The notes beneath the pieces were generated by a model. It was not told the DNA's origin and searched no databases. It was given only the letters and a program-made list of their open reading frames with translations. Position numbers and translations under genes: made by a program. From JAJRZX01 sp964472295 (GTDB lineage: Bacteria; Desulfobacterota; GWC2-55-46; JADFVP01), in assembly GCA_964472295.1 (NCBI GenBank), contig CAYYJQ010000013.1:1-53914 (forward strand): a DNA stretch of 53,914 nucleotides. The letters are read 5' to 3'. Positions 7,568 through 16,242 of the stretch are shown one piece after another. How positions within the stretch are numbered: the first letter of the stretch is position 1; every line of letters starts with the position of its first letter.

Positions 7568-9160
7568 CTATCTCGTTATCGCCCTCACTGTATCAGGGGG
7601 CTGTTTATCGTTCATGGCAAGTGTCCTTGCAGTCGTCTTTCCATGGAGGGCGGTCTTGTAATTATGTTCCACCTGGTTTACGAGCCTTGTAAGCGAGGCG
7701 TCCATGGCGTGGAGGAAGGGCCTTGGAAAGAGTCCTATCCAGAATATAAGCGCTGTGAATGAGAGGGCTGTCACGACCTCGCGGCAGTTAAGGTCTTTAA
7801 GCGTGTAAGGGCCTTCGTAGCGGAACTCGCCAAGAAAGACCCTCTGGAATAGCCAGAGGAGGTAGACCGTGCCAAGAAGAACACCAAGGGCCACGACCAC
7901 GGCATAGAACCAACTGACCTTGAAGGCCCCTATGAGGACGAAGAGTTCACCTATGAAGCCGTTTGTCGAGGGCATGCCCATGGACGAGAGCACCACTACG
8001 AGAAAGAAGACCCCGAAGACTGGCATGCGTTTGAATAGCCCTGTGTAGTCGCCTATCATCCTCGTGTGAGTGCGTTCGTATATCATGCCCACGAGGAGGA
8101 AGAGCGCCCCTGTGGAGATGCCGTGGTTTATCATCTGCATGATGCCGCCCTTCAGGCCCTCGATATTAAGGACAAAGATGCCCAGCATGACAAAGCCCAT
8201 ATGGCTTACGCTGGAATAGGCGATAATCTTCTTTATGTCCTTCTGCGCAATGGTTACAAGGGCGCCGTAGATGATGGCAATTAGCGAGACGGCAATCATT
8301 AGCGGCGAGAAGTAGAAACTCGCGTTTGGAAGTATGGGGAGGCTGAACCTGACAAAGGCGTATGTTCCGAGCTTCAAGAGCACCGCGGCAAGCACGATGC
8401 TTCCGGCAGTAGGCGCGTCGGTATGGGCGTCAGGGAGCCACGTATGTAGCGGGAAGAGGGGCACCTTCACGGCAAAGCCGAGGAAGAAGGCGATAAATAT
8501 CCAGAACTGTATGGCCGGCACAAGGGGCGCGGCGGAAAGTATGGTGGCGTCAAAGGTGTAAACCCCTGTGACGCTCCCGTGGTAATAGTAGAGGGCCATG
8601 ACCCCGAGGAGCATGAAGAGGCTCCCGAGGAAGGTGAAGAGGAAGAACTTTATGGAGGAGTAGAGCCTGCGTTTACCGCCCCATATGCCGATAATGAAGA
8701 CCATGGGCACGAGGACGGCCTCCCAGAAGACATAGAAGAGGAAGAGGTCCTGTGCCATGAAGACCCCGAGCGAGCAGGTCTCGGTAAAGAGGAAGAGGGC
8801 CATGTACCCCTTCAGGCGCTTTGTAATGTCGCGCCACGAGGCAAGGACACAGACTACTGTTATAAAGGTGGTAAGGAGCACGAGGAGGAGGCTTATTCCG
8901 TCCACGCCCATGTAGTAACTTATCCCAAAAGACTTTATCCAGACATGCTTTTCCACCCACTGAAAGCCCGGATTCGAGGCGTCGAAACTAAGGGGCAGAT
9001 AGAGGGACATGATAAAGACCACGGAGGACACCACAAGGGCGGTCCAGCGTATAAGTTCCTTATCGTCCTTCTTGAGGAACATGATAAAGACCGCCCCTGC
9101 CGTGGGCAGGAACGTAAGGACGGAAAGGATGGGCCACGTGGCCATCACATCAGGCGTCAT
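7568..9160 (-). CDS. nuoM: NADH-quinone oxidoreductase subunit M, distal copy
   Basis: Antiporter-like proton channel of complex I, 530 residues, about 14 transmembrane helices. The channel residues are present: Glu in FWEAVLVPM, Lys in FAVKVPLFPLHTWLPDAH, Lys in LLKLGTYA, and Glu in FIGELFVLIGAF. Its ATG overlaps the stop of the other nuoM by 4 nt (ATGA). The two NuoM proteins share all motifs but differ widely elsewhere, so this is an old duplication. Which copy corresponds to the single NuoM of standard complex I needs phylogeny. Confidence 0.95.
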   Translation of the reverse strand: MTPDVMATWPILSVLTFLPTAGAVFIMFLKKDDKELIRWTALVVSSVVFIMSLYLPLSFDASNPGFQWVEKHVWIKSFGISYYMGVDGISLLLVLLTTFITVVCVLASWRDITKRLKGYMALFLFTETCSLGVFMAQDLFLFYVFWEAVLVPMVFIIGIWGGKRRLYSSIKFFLFTFLGSLFMLLGVMALYYYHGSVTGVYTFDATILSAAPLVPAIQFWIFIAFFLGFAVKVPLFPLHTWLPDAHTDAPTAGSIVLAAVLLKLGTYAFVRFSLPILPNASFYFSPLMIAVSLIAIIYGALVTIAQKDIKKIIAYSSVSHMGFVMLGIFVLNIEGLKGGIMQMINHGISTGALFLLVGMIYERTHTRMIGDYTGLFKRMPVFGVFFLVVVLSSMGMPSTNGFIGELFVLIGAFKVSWFYAVVVALGVLLGTVYLLWLFQRVFLGEFRYEGPYTLKDLNCREVVTALSFTALIFWIGLFPRPFLHAMDASLTRLVNQVEHNYKTALHGKTTARTLAMNDKQPPDTVRAITR

Positions 9161-10743
9161 CTCTTTCCTCCCTGGAGTTCCCCTGCGTCAATGGTGTCGC
9201 CGGGAAGGCGGTTCATGGCAAGTTCCATCTTCTCTGCCTTTTCGTGGTTGGTCTCGACAAGGGCCGCGAGGTGGGCCGTCGTGGCCTCTGTGTACCGGAG
9301 TATGTGGTTCGGGTATATGCCTATCCAGAAGACAAGGACAACTATGGGTATGAGGGTCAGGACCTCGCGGAGGTTAAGGTCCGTAAGGGCCTCGTTCTCC
9401 GGGCGCGTTACCTTTCCAAAGAGGACCCTCTGCGACATCCAGAGCATGTACGCGGCGCCGAGTATGACGCCAGTGGCGCCAAAGACAGCGGCTACGGGGC
9501 TTGACTTGAAGAGGCCGAGGAGTATGAGTATCTCACCTATGAACCCGTTGGTCGAGGGAAGACCTATGGACGAAAATACTATTATCATGAAGAGCACGCT
9601 GAATAGAGGCATTACCCTTGCTATGCCGCCAAAGTCGGCTATAAGGCGCGTATGCCTGCGCTCGTATATCATGCCTATTATGAGGAAGAGCCCTCCAGTT
9701 GATATTCCGTGATTTATCATCTGGAGGACACCGCCGTCGATGCCCTGCCGGTTAAGGGCGAATATGCCGGCCATAACGGCTCCAAGGTGGGCCACGCTGG
9801 AGTAGGCAACGAGTTTCTTCACATCAGACTGCGCCATGGCAAGGAGAGACCCGTATATTATGCCAATGACGGCAAGGACGATGATGTATGGCATGAAGGT
9901 TACCGTGGCGTCGGCGAGGAGCGGAAGATTAAAGCGCAGAAATCCGTAGGTCCCCATCTTGAGTAGCACACCCGCGAGTATGACGCTTCCGGCTGTAGGG
10001 GCCTCGACGTGCGCGTCGGGGAGCCATGTGTGGAACGGAAAGACCGGAACCTTGATGGCAAAGCCCAGGAAGAATGTGAGGAATATCCACCACTGGAGGT
10101 TATAGGGGTAAACGACCTCGTAGAGTTTCAGGAGGTTGAAGGTGTACTCGCCCGTAATGCTCCCATGTGAGAAGTAGAGCGCCATGATGCCCACGAGCAT
10201 GAAGACGCTCCCGAAGAGTGTATAGAGGAAGAACTTGATATTTGCGTAGAGTTTTCTCGGCCCGCCCCAGACACCTATAAGGAAGTACATGGGTATTAGC
10301 CCTATCTCCCAGAAGAGGAAGAAGAGTACCATGTCCATGGAGATAAAGACGCCTATCATGCCCGTCTCAAGTATGAGCATATATATCATGTACTCCTTGA
10401 CCCTCTCGGTAACGGCTGTCCAGGAGCAGAGAACGGCTATGGCCGAGAGTATGGTGGTAAGGAGGACGAGTGTGAGGCCTATGCCGTCCATGCCGAGGAA
10501 ATAACTTACTCCTATACTCGGTATCCACGAGGCCATCTCCACGAACTGCATCTTGTACGTCGTGGTGTCAAAGGCGAGGAGCGGCACAAGGGAGACAAAG
10601 AAGTTCATGAGCGTAAAGCCCAGGGCCGTCATCCTGAGGACTTCCTTCTTGCGCGCCGGCATAAGGGCGAGCACCACGGCCCCCAGGGCCGGGAGGAATA
10701 TGAGGACACTCAGTATGGGAAAATGCAGTACGTTTTCAATCAT
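9157..10743 (-). CDS. nuoM: NADH-quinone oxidoreductase subunit M, proximal extra copy
   Basis: Second NuoM-type antiporter subunit, 528 residues, directly after nuoL. Pump residues are conserved: Glu in FWEIGLIPMYF, Lys in FAIKVPVFPFHTWLPDAH, Lys in LLKMGTYGF and Glu in FIGEILILLGLF. Nothing suggests loss of function. Together with the longer C-terminal region of NuoL it fits the known '2M' form of complex I, which is thought to have four antiporter-like channels instead of three. Confidence 0.95.
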   Translation of the reverse strand: MIENVLHFPILSVLIFLPALGAVVLALMPARKKEVLRMTALGFTLMNFFVSLVPLLAFDTTTYKMQFVEMASWIPSIGVSYFLGMDGIGLTLVLLTTILSAIAVLCSWTAVTERVKEYMIYMLILETGMIGVFISMDMVLFFLFWEIGLIPMYFLIGVWGGPRKLYANIKFFLYTLFGSVFMLVGIMALYFSHGSITGEYTFNLLKLYEVVYPYNLQWWIFLTFFLGFAIKVPVFPFHTWLPDAHVEAPTAGSVILAGVLLKMGTYGFLRFNLPLLADATVTFMPYIIVLAVIGIIYGSLLAMAQSDVKKLVAYSSVAHLGAVMAGIFALNRQGIDGGVLQMINHGISTGGLFLIIGMIYERRHTRLIADFGGIARVMPLFSVLFMIIVFSSIGLPSTNGFIGEILILLGLFKSSPVAAVFGATGVILGAAYMLWMSQRVLFGKVTRPENEALTDLNLREVLTLIPIVVLVFWIGIYPNHILRYTEATTAHLAALVETNHEKAEKMELAMNRLPGDTIDAGELQGGKR

Positions 10744-10811
10744 AATTTCTTATCTCTCAAGGCCTCGGCCAGGCTTGTCCTTCCTGCTCCGAGTATCCTT
10801 TACAAGGCCCA

Positions 10812-12902
10812 TCAGCCTATCATGGCCCGCACAATCAGGGCGATTACTCCGAGTATGAATACGAGGGCATAGTTCTGGAGGTATCCTGTCTGGAGCCTTC
10901 TCCAGATGCCGCTCTTGACTGAAACAAGCGTAGCCAGCGAGTTTACGAGGCCGTCGATAATATAAATATCAAACTTGTGCGAGAGCCACGACGCGAGCCT
11001 CGTGCACCATGCCGCGCCGTTTACAATGCCGTCGATGAATCCGAGGTCAAAGGACCAGCACCACGCGCAGATCCTCTTTATTGGGTTTATGATTATGGCC
11101 TCGTATATCTCGTCCACATAGTACTTATTGTAGAGGAGTTTATGAAGGCCGCTGAATTTTTCGGCGATAAGTTCAGGGTTGAGGAAAGAGGGGGCCCCTG
11201 ACCTCATGGGCGCGTAGTACATGAGGGCCGCGAGGAAGATGCCTGAGATTCCCACCACAACGGAGACGACCATGAGTATGTACTCCATGCTTCCGTGGGC
11301 CGCCTCTCCCGCGGCCTCGGCAACATGGGCCCCGCCCTCGGCCATGGAGGCCAGGGCCAGATGGGCGCCATGTGAGACGGCGGCCGCCGTGTGCTCTACG
11401 CCGTGTCCAAAGACTGGCGCAAGGAAGTGGTGGAGCCTGGAGCCTCCGGCGAAGAAGGGTATGCCCACAACGCCGCCCACAACGGCAAGCACTGCAAGGA
11501 CTATAAGGGGTACGGTCATTGTGGAGGGCGACTCGTGGAGGTGCTCTTTTGTATGGGCGTCGGCGCGGCATGTGCCCGAGAAGGTCATGAAGACCTGGCG
11601 GAACATATAAAAGGCCGTAAGAAAGGCCGTAAAGAGGCCAACGGCCCATATAACGTAGTGACCGCCCTTGAAGGACTCCCAGAGGATTTCGTCCTTGCTC
11701 CAGAAACCGCTTAGCGGCGGTATGCCCGATATTGCGAGGGCCCCGATGATGAAGGTCGTGGACGTTGTCTTCATGTATGAGTGCAGGCCGCCCATCTTTC
11801 TCATGTCCTGCTCGTCGCTCATGCCGTGAATGACGCTTCCTGAGCCGAGGAAGAGGAGGCCCTTGAAAAAGGCATGGGTCATGAGGTGGAAGACACCGGC
11901 CGTGTAGGCCCCGAGGCCCACGGCGGCGAACATATAGCCAAGCTGGCTTACAGTGGAGTAGGCCAGGACCTTCTTGATGTCGTTCTGCACGAGGCCGATG
12001 GTGGCGGCAAAGCAGGCAGTGAATATGCCCACAATGGCCACGGCCTCGCCCACGGATGGGACCATGGAGAAGATGGCGTTATTACGGGCCACCATGTACA
12101 CTCCGGCCGTGACCATTGTTGCGGCGTGTATGAGGGCCGAGACAGGCGTGGGGCCCTCCATGGCGTCGGGGAGCCATACATACAGGGGGAACTGGGCCGA
12201 TTTACCAACAGCGCCAACAAAGAGGAGCGCGGCTACAAGGGCAATGGTCCCTGTGCCAAGGTGCTGGATGCCCTCGAAGACCTCTTTATAACTCAGCGAG
12301 TGTATTCCATGGGCCGAGAGAGACCAGAAGAGGACGAAGAGACCGAGGATGAAGCCAAAGTCGCCTATCCTGTTCACGACAAAGGCCTTCTTTCCCGCGT
12401 CCGCCGCGGATTTCTTGTGATACCAATAACCTATGAGGAGATAGGAGCAGAGCCCCACGCCCTCCCACCCGAGGAAGAGAACGAGGTAATTGGCCCCGAG
12501 GACGAGCATGAGCATGAAGAAGACAAAGAGGTTCAGGTATGAAAAATACCTGTTCGAGCCTGCTTCGTGGTGCATGTACCCTATGGAGTAGACATGGATG
12601 AAGAACCCCACGCCAGTGACGACAAGTATCATGAGCGTGGAGAGCGGGTCCACGAGGAAGGATATGTCAATATGGAATGCACCGCTCGTAATCCACTGAA
12701 AGGCGACAACCTCGACGGAACGATGGGCAGGCTCCAGGGCCATGAGCCCCGTAAAGACGGAGAGGGCCACGAGGAGCGAGAGCCCAATGGAGAAACAGGC
12801 TATTACACCGGCGGTCTTTCTCGGCATACGGGCACTGAAGATGCCGTTAACAACAGCGCCTATGAGCGGAAAGAGCGGTATGAGCCAGACGTAATTTATC
12901 AT
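10812..12902 (-). CDS. nuoL: NADH-quinone oxidoreductase subunit L with extended lateral helix
   Basis: Distal antiporter-like subunit of complex I; its C-terminal amphipathic helix runs along the membrane arm. At 696 residues it is longer than usual (613 in E. coli). Core motifs include FLGWEGVGLCSYLLIGYWY, the TM7-8 segment GKSAQFPLYVWLPDAMEGPT, and HAFFKGLLFLGSGSVIH. A His/Ala-rich loop lies near 500-535. From KYYVDEIYEA (593) to LQTGY (670-674) the spacing is 82 residues, about 25 more than in standard NuoL as I recall it. That stretch contains two related segments 26 residues apart. Gap to nuoM: 68 nt. Confidence 0.96.
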   Translation of the reverse strand: MINYVWLIPLFPLIGAVVNGIFSARMPRKTAGVIACFSIGLSLLVALSVFTGLMALEPAHRSVEVVAFQWITSGAFHIDISFLVDPLSTLMILVVTGVGFFIHVYSIGYMHHEAGSNRYFSYLNLFVFFMLMLVLGANYLVLFLGWEGVGLCSYLLIGYWYHKKSAADAGKKAFVVNRIGDFGFILGLFVLFWSLSAHGIHSLSYKEVFEGIQHLGTGTIALVAALLFVGAVGKSAQFPLYVWLPDAMEGPTPVSALIHAATMVTAGVYMVARNNAIFSMVPSVGEAVAIVGIFTACFAATIGLVQNDIKKVLAYSTVSQLGYMFAAVGLGAYTAGVFHLMTHAFFKGLLFLGSGSVIHGMSDEQDMRKMGGLHSYMKTTSTTFIIGALAISGIPPLSGFWSKDEILWESFKGGHYVIWAVGLFTAFLTAFYMFRQVFMTFSGTCRADAHTKEHLHESPSTMTVPLIVLAVLAVVGGVVGIPFFAGGSRLHHFLAPVFGHGVEHTAAAVSHGAHLALASMAEGGAHVAEAAGEAAHGSMEYILMVVSVVVGISGIFLAALMYYAPMRSGAPSFLNPELIAEKFSGLHKLLYNKYYVDEIYEAIIINPIKRICAWCWSFDLGFIDGIVNGAAWCTRLASWLSHKFDIYIIDGLVNSLATLVSVKSGIWRRLQTGYLQNYALVFILGVIALIVRAMIG
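10941..11039 (-). repeat. Internal repeat in the lateral-helix region of NuoL
   Basis: The codons for residues 622-654 of NuoL encode FIDGIVN (622-628) and IIDGLVN (648-654), aligned at a spacing of 26 residues. Twenty-six residues of helix are about 39 angstroms, close to the width of one antiporter-like subunit. This is the change expected if the lateral helix has to span one more NuoM. The repeat is seen directly; the structural meaning is inference from the known architecture. Confidence 0.7.
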
Positions 12903-12908
12903 TAATTA

Positions 12909-13214
12909 TCAGCCCTTCATCTCATCGAGTTCATCAACATAGACGGTCCGCCTCTGTCTGTACACGCATACCAGGATGGCGAGACCTATGGCCACCTCGG
13001 CGGCGGCCACGGTAATATTAAAGACCACGAATATGAAACCGTTAAGACTTCCCATAAAATAGGAGAAGGCGGCAAGCGCTATGTTAACGGCGTTAAAGAC
13101 TAGTTCCAGCGACATGAGCACCACGAGGATATTTCGCCTCACGAGCACGCCCCCCACCCCTATGAGGAAGAGGATGAAACTCAGCACAAGAAAATGTGTC
13201 AGCGTTGGCGCCAT
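12909..13214 (-). CDS. nuoK: NADH-quinone oxidoreductase subunit K
   Basis: Small three-helix subunit at the junction of the membrane arm. The 101 residues are standard. The two conserved membrane glutamates that relay protons are present at about residue 37 (LMSLELVFN) and 73 (AAEVAIGLAI). The start ATG overlaps the nuoJ stop as TAATG. nuoL follows after 6 nt. Confidence 0.95.
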   Translation of the reverse strand: MAPTLTHFLVLSFILFLIGVGGVLVRRNILVVLMSLELVFNAVNIALAAFSYFMGSLNGFIFVVFNITVAAAEVAIGLAILVCVYRQRRTVYVDELDEMKG

Positions 13215-13729
13215 TACTCTGCCTGCCTTTTTCTTTCCTTCATCACCAGCACCACAGCCCCTATGAGCGCTATGAGAAGAAGGAGTGAGACGACCTCAAA
13301 GGGGAATATATACTGTGTATAAAGGGCCCTGCCTATGACCTCGGTGTTCCTTGCGAGGGCCTCTTCCTTGAACGGAGCGCCTGGCAGAGCGCCGGAGCCC
13401 GAGAACATGAGAAGCCCGGAGACGACAAAGAGCACGCAGAGTGCGATAAAGGCCGGTATGCCCTGGCCATGGAATCTTGTTGAAAAGTTCTCCTTTCCGA
13501 GACCAAGGACAAGTACTGCGAATAGAAATAGGACCATGACCGCCCCAACATATACAAAGACCTGAACAGCCGCGAGAAAGGGCGAGCGCAGGAGGATAAA
13601 GACAGCGGCAACCTGCAGTAGGCAGACTATGAGAAAGAGCGTGCTGTGCACGGGATTACGCGCCAGGACCACCGAGAGGGCGGCGATGACGGCTATAACG
13701 GCGAATATGTAGAAGAATATCTGTTCCAT
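13214..13729 (-). CDS. nuoJ: NADH-quinone oxidoreductase subunit J
   Basis: Membrane subunit with five predicted helices, 171 residues, next to the quinone-side half channel. The conserved third-helix stretch VFVYVGAVMVLFLFAVLVL, with its Tyr and Gly, is present; the helix containing the conserved pi-bulge sits here in solved structures. It overlaps nuoK by one nucleotide and lies 42 nt downstream of nuoI. Confidence 0.94.
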   Translation of the reverse strand: MEQIFFYIFAVIAVIAALSVVLARNPVHSTLFLIVCLLQVAAVFILLRSPFLAAVQVFVYVGAVMVLFLFAVLVLGLGKENFSTRFHGQGIPAFIALCVLFVVSGLLMFSGSGALPGAPFKEEALARNTEVIGRALYTQYIFPFEVVSLLLLIALIGAVVLVMKERKRQAE

Positions 13730-13771
13730 TTCTTTCCTGTAATGATTAAGCCCGCAGGCGCCACGTCCTTC

Positions 13772-14353
13772 TTACCAGCGCATCTTCTTGAGTCTTCCAA
13801 GGTTGGCGACTACCTTTATGCCGTCCCTGTCTCTTATGAACTTTGCCTTTGCTATTGCCCCGCCAGTCAAGTGCTCAGGTATGGGCTGGGGCTTGAGGAG
13901 TTCTACTCTCTCATAGGTGGTCTTACTGATGTCCGTGGTTGAGAGTTCATATTCTCTACCGAGCCGCACGGCGCGCGTGGGACATGCGTCCTCGCAGTAA
14001 CCGCAGAAGAGGCACCGCACGAGGTCCACCTTCCAGACCTTTGCTACCCTGTCCGTTATCCCCCTGCCCGTGTCATCCTCCATGGGGATGACGGTGATGC
14101 AGTTGGTGGGGCAGGCCTTGGAGCAGAGTTCGCAGGCCACGCAGAGTTCCTTGCCGTCAGATGTTACATTAAGGGTATGGCGGCCACGGAACCTCTGGTA
14201 GGGTATCCATTTTTCCTCGTCAGGATACCTGATGGTAATGCTCCTTGAGAGGAGATACCCCAGGGTAACGTGCAGTCCCTTTATGAAGTCAACAAAGGTG
14301 GCGCTCCGCACAAAGTCTTTTATCTTCTGTCCAACGCCACAGCGGCAATCCAT
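13772..14353 (-). CDS. nuoI: NADH-quinone oxidoreductase subunit I
   Basis: Peripheral-arm ferredoxin-like subunit carrying clusters N6a and N6b, which pass electrons to N2 in NuoB. The 193 residues hold two 8Fe-type motifs, CELCSKACPTNCI and CLFCGYCEDACP. An N-terminal amphipathic stretch (KGLHVTLGYLL) binds the membrane. It lies between nuoH and nuoJ, the usual position. Confidence 0.96.
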   Translation of the reverse strand: MDCRCGVGQKIKDFVRSATFVDFIKGLHVTLGYLLSRSITIRYPDEEKWIPYQRFRGRHTLNVTSDGKELCVACELCSKACPTNCITVIPMEDDTGRGITDRVAKVWKVDLVRCLFCGYCEDACPTRAVRLGREYELSTTDISKTTYERVELLKPQPIPEHLTGGAIAKAKFIRDRDGIKVVANLGRLKKMRW

Positions 14354-14384
14354 GAAAATACCTCAAGATCCAATAGATACGATT

Positions 14385-15428
14385 CTAAATCCTCATGAAG
14401 CCTGTCACGAGGATAGTCACAAGAGATACGGGTATGAGAATCTTCCAGCCTATGTTCATGAGCTGGTCATACCTGTACCTTGGCAGTGTAAACCTTACCC
14501 ACATGAAGATGTATATAAAGACAGCGGTCTTCACCACGAACCAGAAGACCCAGATAAAGGCCTCTGGCACGAAGGGCATTGGCAGGTCCACGGGCGGGTT
14601 CCAGCCGCCAAAGAACAAGACTACCGATAGAACGGATATGCTCACAAGGGCTATGTACTCGGCGAGCATAAAGAATGAGAACCTCATGCCGCTGTACTCT
14701 GTATGGAAGCCCGCGGCCAGCGTGCCCTCGTCTTCTGCAAGGTCAAAGGGTATGCGGTTTATCTCCGCGGTGCCGGCGATGAGGAAGATAAAGAACCAGA
14801 CCGGGCCAACGGGCAGATAGCAGAAATTCCAGTTCCAGAACCCGCCGGCCTGGCTCCTGACAATCTCCACGAGGCTCAGTGAGTTTGACATCATCACAAC
14901 GCCAACGGCGGCAAAACTTAGACCAAGCTCATAGCTTATCATCTGCGCGGCGCTACGGAGCCCTCCAAGGAGGGCGTACTTGCTATTAGATGCCCAGCCT
15001 CCGTATATGAGGCCGTATATGCCGAGCCCTCCTATGGCAAGTATATACAGGAGCCCCACGTTCATGTCCGTCACAAAGAGGTTAATCTCCCAGCCAACTA
15101 TGGGAACTGTCCATGTGTCGCCAAGTGGTATGGCCACGAATACGGCGAATGCAGGGACCATGGCCATGAGAGGCGCGAGCTTGAAGAGGAACTTATCGGC
15201 CTTGTCCGGGACAATGTCTTCCTTTAAGAGCAGTTTTATGGTGTCCGCGATTGGCTGGAGCACGCCATGTGGCCCCACCCTGAAGGGGCCGAGGCGGGCG
15301 TGGATATGTCCCGCCACCTTGCGTTCCAGCCACGTAAGGGGCATGGGCAGTGAAAAGAGTATCATCGCGAGGATGCCTACTTTTATCACCAGGACAATGA
15401 CTTCCACTATGACGCTTGTATCTATCAT
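14385..15428 (-). CDS. nuoH: NADH-quinone oxidoreductase subunit H
   Basis: Membrane subunit that forms most of the quinone chamber. The 347 residues and about eight to nine helices match the family. Conserved motifs include LERKVAGHIHARLGP at the N-terminus, QPIADTIKLLLKEDIVP, and EINRIPFDLAEDEGTL with the acidic loop residues linked to quinone coupling. It begins the membrane-arm half of the operon, downstream of the cyclic-nucleotide-binding-fold gene. Confidence 0.96.
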   Translation of the reverse strand: MIDTSVIVEVIVLVIKVGILAMILFSLPMPLTWLERKVAGHIHARLGPFRVGPHGVLQPIADTIKLLLKEDIVPDKADKFLFKLAPLMAMVPAFAVFVAIPLGDTWTVPIVGWEINLFVTDMNVGLLYILAIGGLGIYGLIYGGWASNSKYALLGGLRSAAQMISYELGLSFAAVGVVMMSNSLSLVEIVRSQAGGFWNWNFCYLPVGPVWFFIFLIAGTAEINRIPFDLAEDEGTLAAGFHTEYSGMRFSFFMLAEYIALVSISVLSVVLFFGGWNPPVDLPMPFVPEAFIWVFWFVVKTAVFIYIFMWVRFTLPRYRYDQLMNIGWKILIPVSLVTILVTGFMRI

Positions 15429-15492
15429 GTTCTCCCGTACAAAGGGTTATCTCAGGCCATCATCTGAAGAGGCCGCGTGCGATTAAAAACAA

Positions 15493-15969
15493 TCAGGTAA
15501 ACCTCTTCCTGCCCCACATGTAGTTGATCATCTCCATGTACCGCGAGTTCATGCCGCGTACAATGGCATGTATGGTAAAGACTATGTTCTTCATGAGTTT
15601 ATAGACTATCCAGGGGTGACCCTCGATAATAGTCTCAAAGTCTTTTCTGTTTATGACGTATACGTCAAGGTCCGTAATGGCCACTATTGTGGAGGTATGG
15701 TGTCTTCCGTCAAGGAAACTCATCTCTCCGAATATCTCGCCCTCGCGCATGATGGTAAGGGTGAATAGTTCTCCGTCAGGAGCGGTCTTGCAGGCCTTTA
15801 CCTCGCCCTTTTTTATGATGTATATGGACTGGCCGTCCTCACCTTCCTTGAAGACCGTATCACCGAGCTTATAACTCGCCTTGCGGGTCACACCAGAGAC
15901 AACCTTGACCTCCTCATCAGTAAGGTCGGCGAAGAACTGCTGTGTTCTTAGAAGATCGGGATCTATCAT
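15493..15969 (-). CDS. Cyclic-nucleotide-binding-fold protein inside the nuo operon
   Basis: A 158-residue protein with a single CAP_ED/cNMP-binding beta-roll (about residues 10-125) and a short helical C-terminus (VRGMNSRYMEMINYM). There is no helix-turn-helix, so it is not a CRP-type regulator by itself. The phosphate-cassette region reads FGEMSFLDG at 80-88. The position of the phosphate-binding Arg appears to be His91, with an Arg at 89, so binding of cAMP or cGMP is doubtful. It sits in the same direction between nuoG and nuoH. A sensor or assembly factor for complex I is possible but only inferred from position. Confidence 0.85.
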   Translation of the reverse strand: MIDPDLLRTQQFFADLTDEEVKVVSGVTRKASYKLGDTVFKEGEDGQSIYIIKKGEVKACKTAPDGELFTLTIMREGEIFGEMSFLDGRHHTSTIVAITDLDVYVINRKDFETIIEGHPWIVYKLMKNIVFTIHAIVRGMNSRYMEMINYMWGRKRFT

Positions 15970-16099
15970 GGCACACCCCCTGCCCCATGAAGAAGGGCCT
16001 GATTAAAGAAGTAACTCTCTAAGACTATTTATATTCCCATCGGCCAGAAAGCATGCCTGGCCGGTTGTCATGGACTCGTTTCTGCTCAAAGGGCCGAAG

Positions 16100-16242
16100 A
16101 GGACCTGCCCTGTGGCCTTTGTTCATACACCCCTTTTGCCCCTGCGCCCATTGCTCCCCTGCGCCTTTTCCCCCTCTACTATTGGCCCCCTACTGCCCCC
16201 TACCCACCTGTGCCCATTGGCCCCCTCTTGCTGCCCCCCCCT
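16100..16242 (-). other. G-rich tract with G-quadruplex motif after the nuoG stop
   Basis: The 273 nt between nuoG and the cyclic-nucleotide-binding gene hold no ORF that looks real. On the minus (coding) strand the half next to nuoG is a series of G-runs. At 16196-16225 runs of 5, 3, 3 and 5 G with loops of 5, 7 and 2 nt meet the quadruplex pattern, and a run of 8 G follows the stop closely. Words such as CCCCTGCGCC and CCCTTTTGCCC (plus strand) recur here and in the tract after ispE. Confidence 0.55.

Noticed and set aside
7568..10743. Two nuoM genes as an assembly duplication
   Set aside because: The two sequences are widely diverged at both DNA and protein level while keeping all functional residues, so they are true paralogues.
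15493..15969. CRP/FNR-type transcription factor regulating nuo
   Set aside because: The protein ends after the beta-roll and a short helix; the helix-turn-helix domain is missing.
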